Positions 47,801-60,653 of a stretch of DNA of 64,000 nucleotides are shown here, in pieces. The notes under the pieces were generated by a model, which saw only the letters and a program-made list of their open reading frames with translations, ran no database searches and had not been told where the DNA came from. Each line of letters starts with the position of its first letter. The stretch's first letter is position 1. The position numbers and the translations under genes were made by a program. Source of the stretch: Daphnia pulex (taxonomy: Eukaryota > Arthropoda > Branchiopoda > Diplostraca > Daphniidae); assembly GCF_021134715.1 (NCBI RefSeq), contig NC_060023.1, positions 8,432,001 to 8,496,000 of the forward strand, given 5' to 3'.

Positions 47801-50800
47801 GGTTCGATTTAGGTTAGGTAGTATATATAAAAAAAGAGTAGAGGCAACTGTGTACTGGCCGCCAGGGAGGGCAGCAAAAAGCTTTTTCCCCTTTTTCTTC
47901 TTTTATTTCTTGTTATTATAATACAGCACTATATACAGTGTGACAGCGCAGGGTCCTATATACGAAAAGGCTATTTCCTTGTAACGTGTCAATACGCCAT
48001 TTGAACAGCAGCAGCAGGACAGGAGATATATGTTTAATATTTGACGCCTTATATATCCGACCCAATGCTGCATGTTGGCCGCTATTGTTTATAGATGATC
48101 CTTTTAAACATATTGTGGTATGCGGTTATTTATAAATATCCGTCACTGAATCCGATGCAGAGTCACTGATGCTGAATTTCTTTTTATTACGAGTATATTA
48201 ATATATATAGAATAATGTAACCCTTTATTTGAATTTGATTGCCATCTTTTCAGTATATACTATATAATAGGCTATATTATTTGTCTGGTCGTGTAATAAT
48301 CTATAACGCTTCCATAGAAATTTCACGTTCGTTTTCGACGAGATCGCCGAGATTGCTGTTGACAGCTCGAATATAAAATTCTCAAGGGGTTATTGTGTAT
48401 ATTATTTTATCGTCTCCAAGTGCAGTACCTTTTTTACTAGTCTCTCCATATAGCAAATTTCAAGTGTCCAACATTTATAATATAGTTCGATTTGCTAATA
48501 AACGATATAATAGTAATAAGTGTTGCATAAATGTTTAACACGAGATTATAATTGCTGCCATTCAAACATATAGAGAGAGTAGCCTATGCACATGTCTTTC
48601 CCATATTGGCTGCTATGGGTGCTGCTGTGCTGTCGTTATTTATATCGAAATTGGCAATCCAGTTTGGGCGCGGGGTGATGTGTCTGTGTAAAGCTTAATT
48701 GTGCGTCATCTCCTTTTCGGAGAAGAAGATGTCGCATCGTTCGTTTACTGGCAAGAATGATTTCGACTCTCTCCCTTTTCAATAGACAGCTACATCCTAT
48801 AGGGGAGAGGGCACTTTTCATCTCCTGGGGAGGTATACAATAGAAACGCCAACGAACGAAACGATGGAGTCATCCAATATAGAGAGACCTTCTTCTTCCC
48901 ATAATACATAGTATATAGAAAAACGGCTGCTGCTGATGCTGCTGTCCTTATAATAATAATCAAGGAGGGAACCTCAGCTCCGAAAGGTTTTCCCGCTTCA
49001 TTTGACATGTTGCTCCATTTTCACATCAATCTCTTATCGTCACGATTATTATCTCGCCTTTTTTTATTATCTATTATTCAACCCCCACGAAAAAAATTTA
49101 TCTAGACTCAACATATTTCCAATCATCGGTGCGTATAATGGTCGAATTTCAGCACGTCTTTTTATGTACCTGAGACGTATCTATCCATTCTTCACCCCCT
49201 TTTTTATATATAAATATTTGAAATGAAAATATTATATACATTTCAAGCTAATTGAAAAAGGGGAAAAATGATTTCTTCCTAGTTTGAATCCATTCTACAA
49301 ATCAGATGATGTGATCAATTTCAAAAATATTTATTATTCTATTATGATATAGGGGCCCGGATCTTCCCATTTCTATTTATGATAATAATTCACATTTTTT
49401 TCTTATTTCCAATTTTCAACATTTTTTCAATTGTAGACTCTCAACGCTCCAGCATATAGATGAATAGTCCAGCAGCAGTAGCGAGGGGGTGGGGGGGGGG
49501 GGGGGGGTTCTATACACTCGTTTACCTAATTGGCCCCGCGCGAATCGAATCGATTGAACCGGAGAAAATTGGCCGACGGGGATGAATGATATAATAAGAT
49601 GGGGGAGTTATATTTATATATTTATGGAGAAAAAAAAATCAGAAAATCGTCGACTGTGCTTGATTGAGCGAAACATATTGTGTAAAAGGACTTGGTTGCT
49701 GGATATGCTATGCTGTGCTGTGATTGGTTAGATGCGTATACTATATATATACATATGTCTCTATTGAAGCGCAATATATGTCTAACAAATGGTCCGATTG
49801 AAATCTAGACATTCCAGCACGCCAATCTTTTAAATGTCGGACTATGTAACTATATATCAGCTAATAAGCGGAAATTTTTTTCTTTTAAAAAATTCGGTTC
49901 CTTTTTTATATTATATTTGGTTCACATCACTTGAATGCTCTATATACGTCAATTATATATCTATCTACTTGATAGTATAAGTACTAAGCCATACAACTGT
50001 GTCTAATATTTTCACATGTATAGCCTGCGGACCGGGACTACGTCTATTTTATACAATAGTTTTGGTACCCTCATTTCCGTTTCTAGCTCCTCTTCTATTC
50101 TCTAAACAGCTTTATAGTTTATAGTAGAATATATAACCGGCGATTTGTATATATTTGAGATTTCATCTTTTTCATGTACGGAGAAAAAGAAGAGGGGGAA
50201 GTGGAGAGGAAGGATAGGCCTACTATCTTGTTAGCTCATCTATCAGTGCTCAACATATAGGGGTCCACTGTGTTAGTCCAAAGAAAATAAAAGAGTCTAA
50301 TAACATTAACGAAATTTCCTAGAATATTATTATCAAACGTGGGTGTTATTATTGATGTAGTGGGCGAGCCCCCGACACGGCAAGGCTATATATATGTACA
50401 CATAAGCTATATATTATCTAATATATACTATATATACGTGTACATAACTATCCTCCATTATATGGCGTCTGTTGGGCTGATGATGACGACCACGCCCACA
50501 GCCATTTGCATAGCGTCTAATTTAAGCGCAATATTGAGACTATGCATCCAACAAAAGAGGCACAAAATTTAGTCCAGTTAAATGATATGCGATTCATTTA
50601 AATTTTAAATCTAATCTAATCGCATCACCTGGCCATCATATAGTAGTACATTGACAGAGCAAAGGGAGAGTAGCAGTATAGATATAGAGAGCACACAGTA
50701 GGCTCTGTTGCGCTGTGCATGTTGAAATATTTTCTCACCTGCTCTTTATTTTATGTATACTAATGGCGCCGGCGCATGTTATACAAGACAGGGAAAGTTT

Positions 50801-53800
50801 CAAACGGGTGCGGACCCACCATTTTTTTCTGGTTTTGCCAGTTGGGGGTGATTTTATATACATACGGGATTTATATAAATAAATAATTCTTAATGAATTG
50901 TTATGTGCTGAGCTCATAATATACAACGGAGGCCCTTATATATGTAACACGCATTATATGAACAGCTGGTTATGTATACACACTTGAGTGTGTAGAGGAA
51001 TATGTGTGTATTATAGAAGGAAAAAGGGGGGGGGGTTAGATTCCGCGTCATCAAAGTCGTTGTAGAAACTTTCAATTATTCATTTTGGGTTTGTTTTTTT
51101 TATCATTCGGACTGCTCCCCCCTCACTTTTATGTGTGACGCAACTCGCCGGCAGATGGTCACATGTGCCGCTCAGAGTCCTGGTCCTTTCTATTATACCA
51201 AATTCGAACCGTCTTTGTTGTTATTACATCACCTTGAGCCCCTCATCTTTTATGAATGATGCAAATTCCCTTGCTGCATTAAATAAGTTTGTTTTTAAAG
51301 AATTCAAATTCTACACACGTTTCGCGGGTATTTTTTTCAAATTTCAAAATTAAACTGCGCGCATCGCCCAATCATTTCCGCTGTGCGTTTCCGTTTTTAT
51401 TATTTTAATGAGCATATCATTTCAACATATCGAGAGAGATGGTTAGATAATAAAAATATATAGGGACTGTGCTGATGCTGCTGTGGCATCAGCACGAAGG
51501 CGATCAAAAAACAACAAATGATTGTCTCTGCTGCACGTTGTTTGTTTCGTGAGTATTACAATATAACCGCGCGGGGGGGGGGATGAATATATAATATGAG
51601 GCGACACAGCAATCAAAGATGAATAATCATCAGCAGGAAAAGAAGACAAAATGTACACAAGTCGACGCGCTCTGGAATATAGATAAACACAAAAGAATGA
51701 TAATAATAATAAAAAAAGAAAGAGCTGAGGTGCCCCATTTAGCTGCTGTGCTCGTGATGATCTCCTGGTGCTGCATGAATTTCCCTATTGTTTTCCATAT
51801 TTCGGTTTTCCTTTTTATTTTCTCTTTTTGTTTGTTTGTTTTTCTATAGATATCTATATCTATCTGTGGTCCCCGCAGTATTAGAGAGCAGATAAGGGAG
51901 ATGATCAAGAATCTAGGAAAAAGCTCATCTGTGATCCCGCAGTGCACATTTTTGAGACCCTTTTATATAGTATAGTAGTTTTCGCTGTTGTCAGCTTGAT
52001 GAATAGAAAAAGAACCCATAGACCTATATACTACACATGCTGCTGTGCTACATAGGTTTTTTTTTTGTTCTTTTCCCTTGTCTAATATAAACCATAGCCG
52101 ATTTATCTAGAGAATTACCGAGAATTATACTATTTGAACTTTTATAAAAATCAAGATCAGTTTGGAATTTATAGAAAAACAGATCGTTGCAAATGGGAAA
52201 ATGGCGCCAATTTTGAAAAAAAAGAGTCAAAGAAACATGTCGAGACATATATAGAATAGAGTACACACACACACATCCATGCTGGATATCTAGAAACGAT
52301 AGAGATGAGAAAAGTGCTGAGCTTGTGGCTGCTGACTCGACTGTCTCTCCATCGTGATATACACGACAAACTCCTCTCTCTATGTGCTCTTATAGGTTGG
52401 GTGGGCTATAAATATAGTCCGGTATAGCACATACTATATAGGACGCACCCCAATATGCGTATATACATATATACAGCAGCCCGGGTAAAAAAAAAAGAGG
52501 AGGGACGATCGCGAGCTCTTAAAAAGAAAGAAACTCTTCTATAGTTTCTTTCTTTTCTTTCTCTCCCAGCAGCAGGAGAGCACAGGAGCAGCAGATCTCC
52601 AACACCACTTGACACTTCTTTTTTCTCTCTATCCATCCCCCAACAGCAGCAGCAGCATGCAGCAGGATAGCTTCTTTATATTCTCTTTTCAGCAGCGCAG
52701 TTTCGACTCTTATCCAGCACAACGTTCCATTCTTCTTTTCTTTTCTTTCTCTTCTCTTCGTCGTCGTCGTCCCCTCTCTTATTGTTTAAATAATAGAAAA
52801 TCGGCTTCGAAATGTGGATAGAGACGACGAGAGAAAAGGAATATATAAGGAAAAAGGGGGGACGAAAGCCGATCTCCATCGTCGGTCGACTCGCACGTTT
52901 CATCTTCAATCCAACTTTTTTTTCTTTTTTTGAAATTAAAAATATACGGGGAAATGTATATAATTTGAAATCGATTTGATTTCCAAGAAATTAAATATAT
53001 ACAGGCTATTTCAAAATTATATAAACTATTCATTTTTATATATCGCGAATATAATTAAGCTGCTAAATCGGACGTTATATAAAACCTTCTTCTTATTTTA
53101 ATATGACTATATACTCTAGGACTGTGCAGAGGAAATAATCCGCACCGGTGCTGGCCAGGAAATGTATACGACACACTAGGGGATATATCATCGTCTTGCA
53201 TCTCTTTTTTAGACATGTACACACATAGACATATGTATAGTATATATATATTATGTGTACACATCTTCCAAATATGATATTAGACATACAGCTATATCGA
53301 GGTTATTATTATGCACATCTAAACACCAGCACCCGGTGCTGCTGCTGCTGCTGGATGTGGCTCCTCCTGATGATATACATATATTTCCCCATGCATACAC
53401 GTAATATGTATATAGCTGTTATAGCTGGGTTTTATCCTACCGGTAAATATCATGCAGTAGGCAAAACATGGCAAGAATATAAAAGCTGAGAGGGAAAACC
53501 TCGTGGAAATTCAATACTTTCTGTAGAGTCAACTATATTAGAAGTTTCCTGTGTGAGGTCCTACAAGGGGGGGGGGGGGGGTTGAGATCTGACTCTATAT
53601 ATCCGCACGTTTGCGGTTAAATGTTATACACAGGAAATATCACTGTGATGGTGTGGGGTCTCGTTTTGATTCACTCGTTTCTTTTATATTTATATAGAAA
53701 GATGTAACTCTCAATGTTATATGACGTTATACCAAGAAGCCATTCGAAAATGCTATTCTCAAAATATACAGTATAATGGCCTAAAGAATCTAGAAAGATA

Positions 53801-56800
53801 TAGGCCTACTACGTATAAATAAGGCAGTTGAGCTGTTCTATTTTGTCAAAGTTGATTTGCATTAAAGTTGGTCGTTATTACATTTCAGATAATATAACAG
53901 CACAGAGAGGGGGATGTTGTATAATAATAATAATACACGACAGCCGCCATCTTGTTTTCATATATGTACAAGAGACTCTTTTATTTTTTTTCCTCTTTTT
54001 TTCTCTCTTTCTCTCTGGAGAAAATTTTAGATATATTCCAGGAGGCCCCTGGAAAACTCTGCTGCGCTCCCTTATAACACGGCAGCCCAGCACAGCACAC
54101 AGCACACGCACGGCTGACAAAATAAGAGACAGCGCTCTCGCCGAGCAGTAGCAGCAGCAGTGTGTAAATATAAGGACGACACTGTGTATCGAAAAGAATA
54201 TATATATGCATACACACATCTAAAAAGAAATGAAAAGAAGAATATATACAGTATACTGATGTATAAAGGCCAACAGCACAAGAGAGGGGTTGTGTAGAAA
54301 GGCTATAGTGGTTTGTGTATAGTGGTCGCCATGGCAACCGATAAATAAAAGACGCAACCAATAGAGGCTATATAGCTGCTATAGCCCTTTTATGTAGGCC
54401 AGCACACATATCCACTTTTATACAAGAACAATTTCTTATTTATATTTACACCTGGATATATAAAACAAGTTAGGCAATTCCTATATGATGTCACATTTTT
54501 TTTCAAAAAAGTTGTCGCCAATCGATTACTATACAAAATGTCTGCTGTAGTCTTAAAAAAAAACAAGTAGTAGATATAAATATAGTTGAGGAAGGGAGGG
54601 GAAACCCTTGAGAAAAAATCAGAGACAAAAAAAATTGAGGGAAGAGTACGAGTTTGTCGTTTCTTTTCTGTGTGAGAAAAAAAAAAGAGCCAGGAACAAA
54701 AGGAGTGAATTGAACTACACACACACACACTAGCTCTCTCTATCCATTTCAGCCCCCCTACCCCTTCTCCCGGCCGGTGAACAAAAGGCGACTCCCTTTT
54801 CAAATGAGCACGGAAAAGAAAAACCAAACAGCGCGCCAGAAAACTCTTTTTTTTATATTTTTATATCCACCCCTTTTAGCTGAAAAATATTCTTTTTTTC
54901 TATATCCTACTTTGTTTGCTGGGATATAGAGCTCGATGATGAGCAGAGACAATGACGGGAGCGAATGTGTGTGTGTGTGTCCGACAAAAGAAACCCGGAG
55001 AAGAAAAATCTTTCACGTGAAAAATATTAAGGAGATAGCAGCAAGTTATTATATTTATACATTTGATATGGAATTTGACATGTGCCTATTTTTAGTGTAT
55101 AGTAGGCCTATAGATTGCCTATTTTTATTGATAGATCTCTCTATAGGAATTATTTATCCCTAAATGGTTATTGGTAGCTATGTGTGTTATATACACGCGC
55201 TTCTCTTATAATATATATATAATAATAAGCGGGTATTATATAGCTGTCGGGCGTCTATATAAATCAATTTAATGCGTCGTGTACGTACACCTCTAATATA
55301 TAACTACATAGTTGTTTTTCCTTTTTCTTCTTCTTCTTCGATGAATAGGACGAAAGGAGAGGGGATATATCGATCGATAAGATACTCCACGTCTATAAGG
55401 TACACACACTTCCACAAAAGGTATATATATATAGTAGTAGCTATAGTATATAGAAGGGGAGGGGGATAGTAGAGCAAATATACAACAACAGCACAGCAAA
55501 GAAATTCGGTGTGTGTGTGTGTCGAGCTTACACACACACACACACAGCAGCAATGGGAACACATTTTATCGATCGGTTTTTTCTTTCTCTTTTGCTGCTG
55601 CTGGGAACGAATAAGCTCGTAGTGCAATCGTCACACAGTTCACCTCTACACAGCACACAGCACACACATTGGCCCCTCGCTCTATCACTTTGTGTGTCTT
55701 TTAACACGGGGGAAATGCGTTTTTATAAACAATAAATAATAGATAAAATATATTTACAGCTTATTTATAAATATATATTGTATTATTTGTAGGCTATACA
55801 GCAGCCATCGGCTTTCTGCTGCCCAGCACAGATGATATAGGCTATATCTAAGCTATTATATAGTAACACTAGATCTTCATTAGATGGTGTGTATATAGTA
55901 GAGACTATCTCTATACGAACGGGAGAAAGAATCAGACGGTCTAAAGATATATACTGCTAATCATTATAAGGAGAGGATATTAAGACCTGTGTGTAAATAC
56001 ATCGGCCCCCCTTTTACCTTATGCCGCCTTATGCATCTTAGATATTATTTGATTCTATACAAGAAAACTGACGTGGAGTATGTATGGCGCAGGAATATCA
56101 ACCTAAAACAATGCAGCTGACGCTAATGATGACAGGTAAGTTACGCAACCCGATCCATATCTATGTATACCCCTTTTTAAAAAACAAAAAAGAAAAGAAA
56201 TATATTTATATAGTAGTTATACATATATTTATTTCCCTTTTTTCTTTTTTTAAATATTTAAAAACATTTTTGTGTGTATATAGTAAATGGGTGTGGCTCG
56301 GCAGTTTATATCGGGCGCGACGCGTACCCGTATATAATACATTATGTAAGAAATCATCATTCAAAGTCACAGCGTATATAGAGTTCCGCGTACATATAAA
56401 AAGAAGCGATGCTGTTTAAGATATAAAACTATTCAAAAAAAGAGTGACCAGACCTTTCTTACATTTTCTTTATATAAATAATATGACATCAAAGATAAAT
56501 CGAATCTCTCCCATAGCAGCTAAACACATTTCTCCTTCTCTTGACTTTGTTATATATTACGTTTCTGCAGTGCTTGATTATCAATTCAGAGCTGCTGGGT
56601 GCTGCGGAATTTATATATATATATATACTGGGCACACGCAAGTTGGATCTCCTCCGCTTTGCTTGGCCGTCACTATATTATCAAGTGAGCGCTGTGGCCC
56701 AGCAGCCTATATACATCAGTGTATATATCTTTCCAATCTTGATCGGATAGATCTACTTCTCTCTCTCTATGCTGGCCTTTCGCTGACCAATCTGAACTCT

Positions 56801-59800
56801 CTCTCTCTCTATAGACTCTTTCTATATATGTGTGTGTGTGTGAGGCCGGCCAGGACAGGGGTACCAGCAGCTAGTCCTATATATCGGATCATCAACTATT
56901 CATAGACTTTGGCTGACTGCTGGCCGGCCAGCAGCAGCATAGCGACTGGATTCTTTCACCTATAGAAAAGACACCAGCAGCACTTGGGCGAAAGGTGAGT
57001 CCCAAACAAACAAGGCCGTCGCCATATAGCGTCCAGCAAACACAAAAAAATAGACGAGTCCAGCAGCAAGGACATGTGTGTGTACATGTATATATTGTTT
57101 CTAGCTCCCAACTTTTGGCTGGGTTGTCGTGTAGAAACAAAAAAGACGCGGGCAGAAAAGGGAAAACTCTGCTGGGGCGACGTTACCATGACAACCGCTT
57201 GTGTTAGGTTTCGCCCGTCTCTCACTCACCCCCACCACATCAAACAGCACACACATACTGCTGGACATGTAATAATAATAAATGAGAATATCATAGAAAC
57301 TTACCGGCCAAGCGGAGTGCCGACATGCGCTGGAATTCCGGTTCTTGGAGCCACTTCCACATGCGGCGGAAGGTTTCCCGGCCGGACTTGAGCTTCGACC
57401 AGGGCTTGGGGTTGCGCAGCAGGTCGGACAAGGTGCCCTGCGACCGGCACAGGACCCGCTGGGCGAAAATCGCCTGCGGGATGCTGTACCGCTTCAACTC
57501 GGCCGAAATCCGGGCCGCCAATTCTTTGGTGTTGATCTCTTCCAGCTCGGCTCCGTTGTTGCTGCTGTTGTTGCTACCACCTCCGCCTCCTCCGCCGACT
57601 CCTCCGCCACCCCCACCTCCGCCACCTCCGCCGTTGCTGGGACTGCTGGTCGAGATGGACGACGGCGGCGAATGTTTGGACGCCGTCGCACCCACCGAGC
57701 CCGGTCCGAATTGTTGTTGTTGCTGTTGTTGTTGCGAGTGGCCGGCCAGGTGGATTTGACTGGAACTGGCCAGGTGGATGGTCCCTCCGCCCATGGAACT
57801 GATCATGGCGTCGCGTGAGAGCGAAACGCCCAGCGGCGGCGAAGGCGATTGTGGCATGGCGTCTCTCATCCGCTCCATCCGCTCCATCCGCTCCATCAGG
57901 CTCAAGCCGGGCGGAGGCGTCGGACTCATCTGCTGCTGGCCGCCGTGCTGCTGGGACTGATGTCCGTGTTGTTGCGGCGACAGTTGCTGAGGTGGCGGAC
58001 TGAGCGGCCCACCCGGGCCGGCCAGCCCGTTCATGGCCACCTGACTCAGGACGCTGTATCCGGCGTGCGGAGGCGAATGGAGCGAACTGTGCGATTGCGG
58101 ACTCAACGGGCCGCCGGGACTGTGCTGGGCCGGGCCCAGGCATCCGTTGCTGCTTCCGCCGCCGCCTCCTCCGCGGATGGTGTAGTCGTAACCGGTCGGC
58201 GAGTCCAGCGATTTGCTGGGCGAGTGCAGGCCGTTGTTCTGCTGGTGGCCGCCCGTCCCGTACGACGGCGACAGCGGCGACGTCTGGTGGAGTCCGGCCA
58301 CCACCACCGAGTGGTGCTGGCCGTAGTGGCCGTGCTGCTGCGGCGGAGGCGACAGGGCCATCGGCGGAAGCTTGTCGACGGAATAGCCACCGGCGTAACC
58401 ACCGCCGCCGGGCCCGCCGTGCTGCCCCCCGGCCATCCCGCCCATCTGCCCGACGAATCCGGCGCTGTTCTGCATGACGGTGAACGAGCCGGACACGTTG
58501 TTGTTGCCGCCGTGGTGCTGGTGGTGTTGTTGTTGATGTTGTTGCTGGTGTTGTTGCAGGTGATGGTGGTGGTGGTGCATCTGAAGTTGTTGCTGCTGTT
58601 GTTGCTGGTGGTGGTGGTGACTCAGCTGCTGTTGTTGCATGCTCTGCTGTTGTTGTTGTTGCTGTTGTTGCGGATGGTGGCTGTAGGCGAACTTGTCAGA
58701 GACGGTAGAGATGGGCGGCAGCGGCTGGAGCGGCGTCAGAGTGGCGTAAGAGCCGGAATTGCCTCCGCCGCCATTGTTGCCTCCTCCTCCGACAAAGGCC
58801 GACGGATGCGGTGACATCCTGGACGATCCTCCGCCACCTGGGCCGTTGTTGTTGCTGCCCGACGAGCCCAGCGACTGCAGGGTCTGGTAGCTGGACTCGG
58901 TCGAGGCGTGGATGGCCCGGTAGTCGGCCGCGTCCAGCATCGTCAGGCCGCGCGACGGACTCAATTCGCCGGGACTGAGCAGACCGGAATCGGCCGACCC
59001 CAGCGGCGAATCGACGCCACCGGCCACCGGATGCTGTTGCTGCGGGTGGTGGTGTTGCGGGTGGTGGTGGTGTTGTTGTTGGTGATGTTGTTGCTGGAGG
59101 TGGTGGTGCTGGTGGTGCGGATGGTGGTGGTGCGGATGGACGTCGTCGTCGCCACCGTCGTCGCTGTCCGTCCGGTGCTGGATCAGTTCACTTTCCTCCT
59201 CGTCGACGAGGTCGTCGTCGTTTTCTTCCGGCGGATGCGGATGCTGTTGGTTGTTGTCCAGTTGCGACGGTCTAGTCACTACCCCGCGATGGCGGACCAC
59301 CAGCCGCAAATCCTGCGGGTCGCTGTTGTTGTCCTCGTGCTGTTGTTGCACAGACGCCGGATCGCCGGAATCGAAATGATTATTGGCTTCACTGTTGTTG
59401 TTGCCGTTGCTGGCCGACGATGCTGATGGACCACCTCCTGGATTGTTGTTATCCGGCTGCAATCCGGCGCTTTGGATGTGTTGTTGTTGCAGGTGTTGTT
59501 GTTGGCGGTGGGACAAGAGATAAGAGGATCGCTCCTCCTGGTCATCCTCCTCCTCCTCGGGGTGTTGAGGAGCCGCCGCCGCAGGCGAATGGACCACGAG
59601 CACTTGACTTCCGGGCGAATGAAATCCGGAGAGAACCGTTGGAGGTAGTTGCCGGTGGTGTTGTTGTTGCAAATGTTGTTGTGAGTTGGCACTGCTGCCG
59701 CTCACCAAGTGGGTGTGGTGGTGGTGGTGACTGAGGTGCGGGAGATGAGGCTGGAGGTGGTGGTGGCTGGAGCCGCGAGCGATCAGCTGAGCCTCTCCGT

Positions 59801-60653
59801 CGTCGTCCAGGTCAGGACAAACACTGGCGCCGGCCAGTCCAGCAGCACCTGCCTCCGTTGACGAAACGAGTTGCAAGTTGTGGTGGTGGTGGTGGTGCTG
59901 CTGCTGCTGGAGGTGGTGGGACTCTTGGTGCTGCTGGTGGAGGTGGTGGTGTGGGTGGTGGTGGTGGTGGTGGCGCTGGGCGCCGGGCGAAGTAGGAGGA
60001 GCCGGCGAAGTCAGAGCTCCGCCTCCAACTAGCTGCTGCCCTCCGGCTGCCTCCTGGTGGCGATGCCGGTAACTAACCATCTGCTCTTCGACGTCGTCGT
60101 CGTCGTCCAATTCATTTCCTCCTCGGGTCATGGTCGTCGTTTCCTCGTCGTCGTCGTCGTCGTAGAAATGCGGAGGCGACGGAGGCACTGGCGACTGGTG
60201 GATGACCGGCCGACGTAACCGGCCGCGCAGACCGAACGACGGCGGAGTGCTGGACGGCGTTGCCGCCGACGCCGGAGGTGCTGGGACTCCTCCCGCTGGC
60301 GACTGTGGCGGAGGTCCAGGCGACGTTGCCGATTCCAATTCTTCTTCATCGTCTTGTTCTTCTTCTTCTCTCCTTCGGTGCTGCTGCTGCTGCGGTTCCC
60401 GCTCGCCGCCGAGCTCGTGACGCAATCGGCGAGAGCGCATGATCGTCGCTCGTGGCGATGATCGCTCGCTCAAAACCAAACCCCGTTGATGAATGTGATG
60501 ATGGCGATCGTGTTGTTGTTGTTGCTGTTCGTCTTCTTCTTCTTGTTGTACGCAGTCGGCCACATCGGCCTGCAATTCGCGCCAGTTGAACGACAAGTGA
60601 CCGATCAAATTGCGATTCTCCAGCAGCTCACGATCCGACACGTCCCGCTCCAT
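41817..60653 (-). CDS. onecut: ONECUT (HNF6-type) CUT-homeodomain transcription factor
   Basis: Four coding exons on the minus strand: 60653-57305, 42810-42763, 42333-42215 and 42143-41817. With all four, 3,843 nt encode 1,280 residues; skipping the 48-nt second exon leaves 1,264 in the same frame. The first exon alone carries about 1,116 residues, mostly low-complexity His, Gln, Gly, Asp/Glu and Pro tracts, then the CUT domain (about 1036-1115) with ELEEINTKELAARISAELKRY and PKPWSKLKSGRETFRRMWKW. The homeodomain exons give CKRKEEQ, PKKPRLVFTDLQRRTLQAIFK, RPSKEMQVTIAKQLGLEP and NFFMNARRRSMDKW. Phe48 and Met50 of the homeodomain are the ONECUT-class signature. The protein binds DNA through both domains and, in other animals, controls neuronal, sensory and endodermal genes. 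The start ATG at 60653 opens MERDVSDRELLENRN. Upstream sequence offers no better start. Confidence 0.93.
42763..42810 (-). other. onecut: 48-nt exon between CUT and homeodomain exons of onecut
   Basis: Flanked by an excellent acceptor (long pyrimidine tract then TTTCCAG, ending 42811) and donor (A|GTAAGT). It is phase 1 at both ends, so it can be included or skipped without a frameshift. It encodes a 15-residue Gly/His/Gln/Pro-rich segment with the split codons at each side. Confidence 0.7.
49491..49507 (+). repeat. G17 homopolymer
   Basis: Seventeen G, preceded by GGGGG and one T. Longest of several G-tracts in the onecut locus. Confidence 0.9.
53567..53581 (+). repeat. G15 homopolymer
   Basis: Fifteen uninterrupted G on the plus strand inside onecut intron 1. 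Confidence 0.9.
55509..55545. repeat. Inverted microsatellite (GT)7 / (AC)8 hairpin
   Basis: (GT)7 at 55509-55522 is followed after seven bases by (AC)8 starting at 55530. The arms are perfect complements and could form a stem of at least 14 pairs in DNA or in the intron RNA. Confidence 0.85.
57865..57898 (-). repeat. onecut: Tandem coding repeat in onecut (Met-Glu-Arg units)
   Basis: Nine-base units encode M-E-R three times in succession, in a segment that reads SLMERMERMERMRDAM. It sits in a linker between low-complexity regions. Confidence 0.8.

Larger units (their letters stand above)
42811..57304 (-). other. onecut: Onecut intron 1 (14.5 kb), no nested gene seen
   Basis: GTAAGT donor at 57304. 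Very AT-rich, dense in TATATA runs, CAG/CTG triplet clusters, GT/CA microsatellites and G-homopolymers. The G-tracts here are at 49491-49507, 51026-51035, 51573-51582 and 53567-53581. Many short ORFs are present but none has a motif or splice partner. Regulatory elements are likely in so long an intron of a developmental gene; I cannot locate them. Confidence 0.6.

Noticed and set aside
53828-54827. Overlapping ORFs up to 145 codons in the onecut intron
   Set aside because: Composition is Tyr/Phe/Ser/Cys-rich from TATA, TTC and CAG repeats; no family features.
57849-58814. Plus-strand 321-codon frame rich in Val, Leu and Arg
   Set aside because: Antisense of the His/Gln-rich onecut exon; composition follows from CAC/CAG repeats read backwards.
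59878-60072. Frame of Trp and Cys runs
   Set aside because: Reverse reading of CAC-rich His tracts in onecut.
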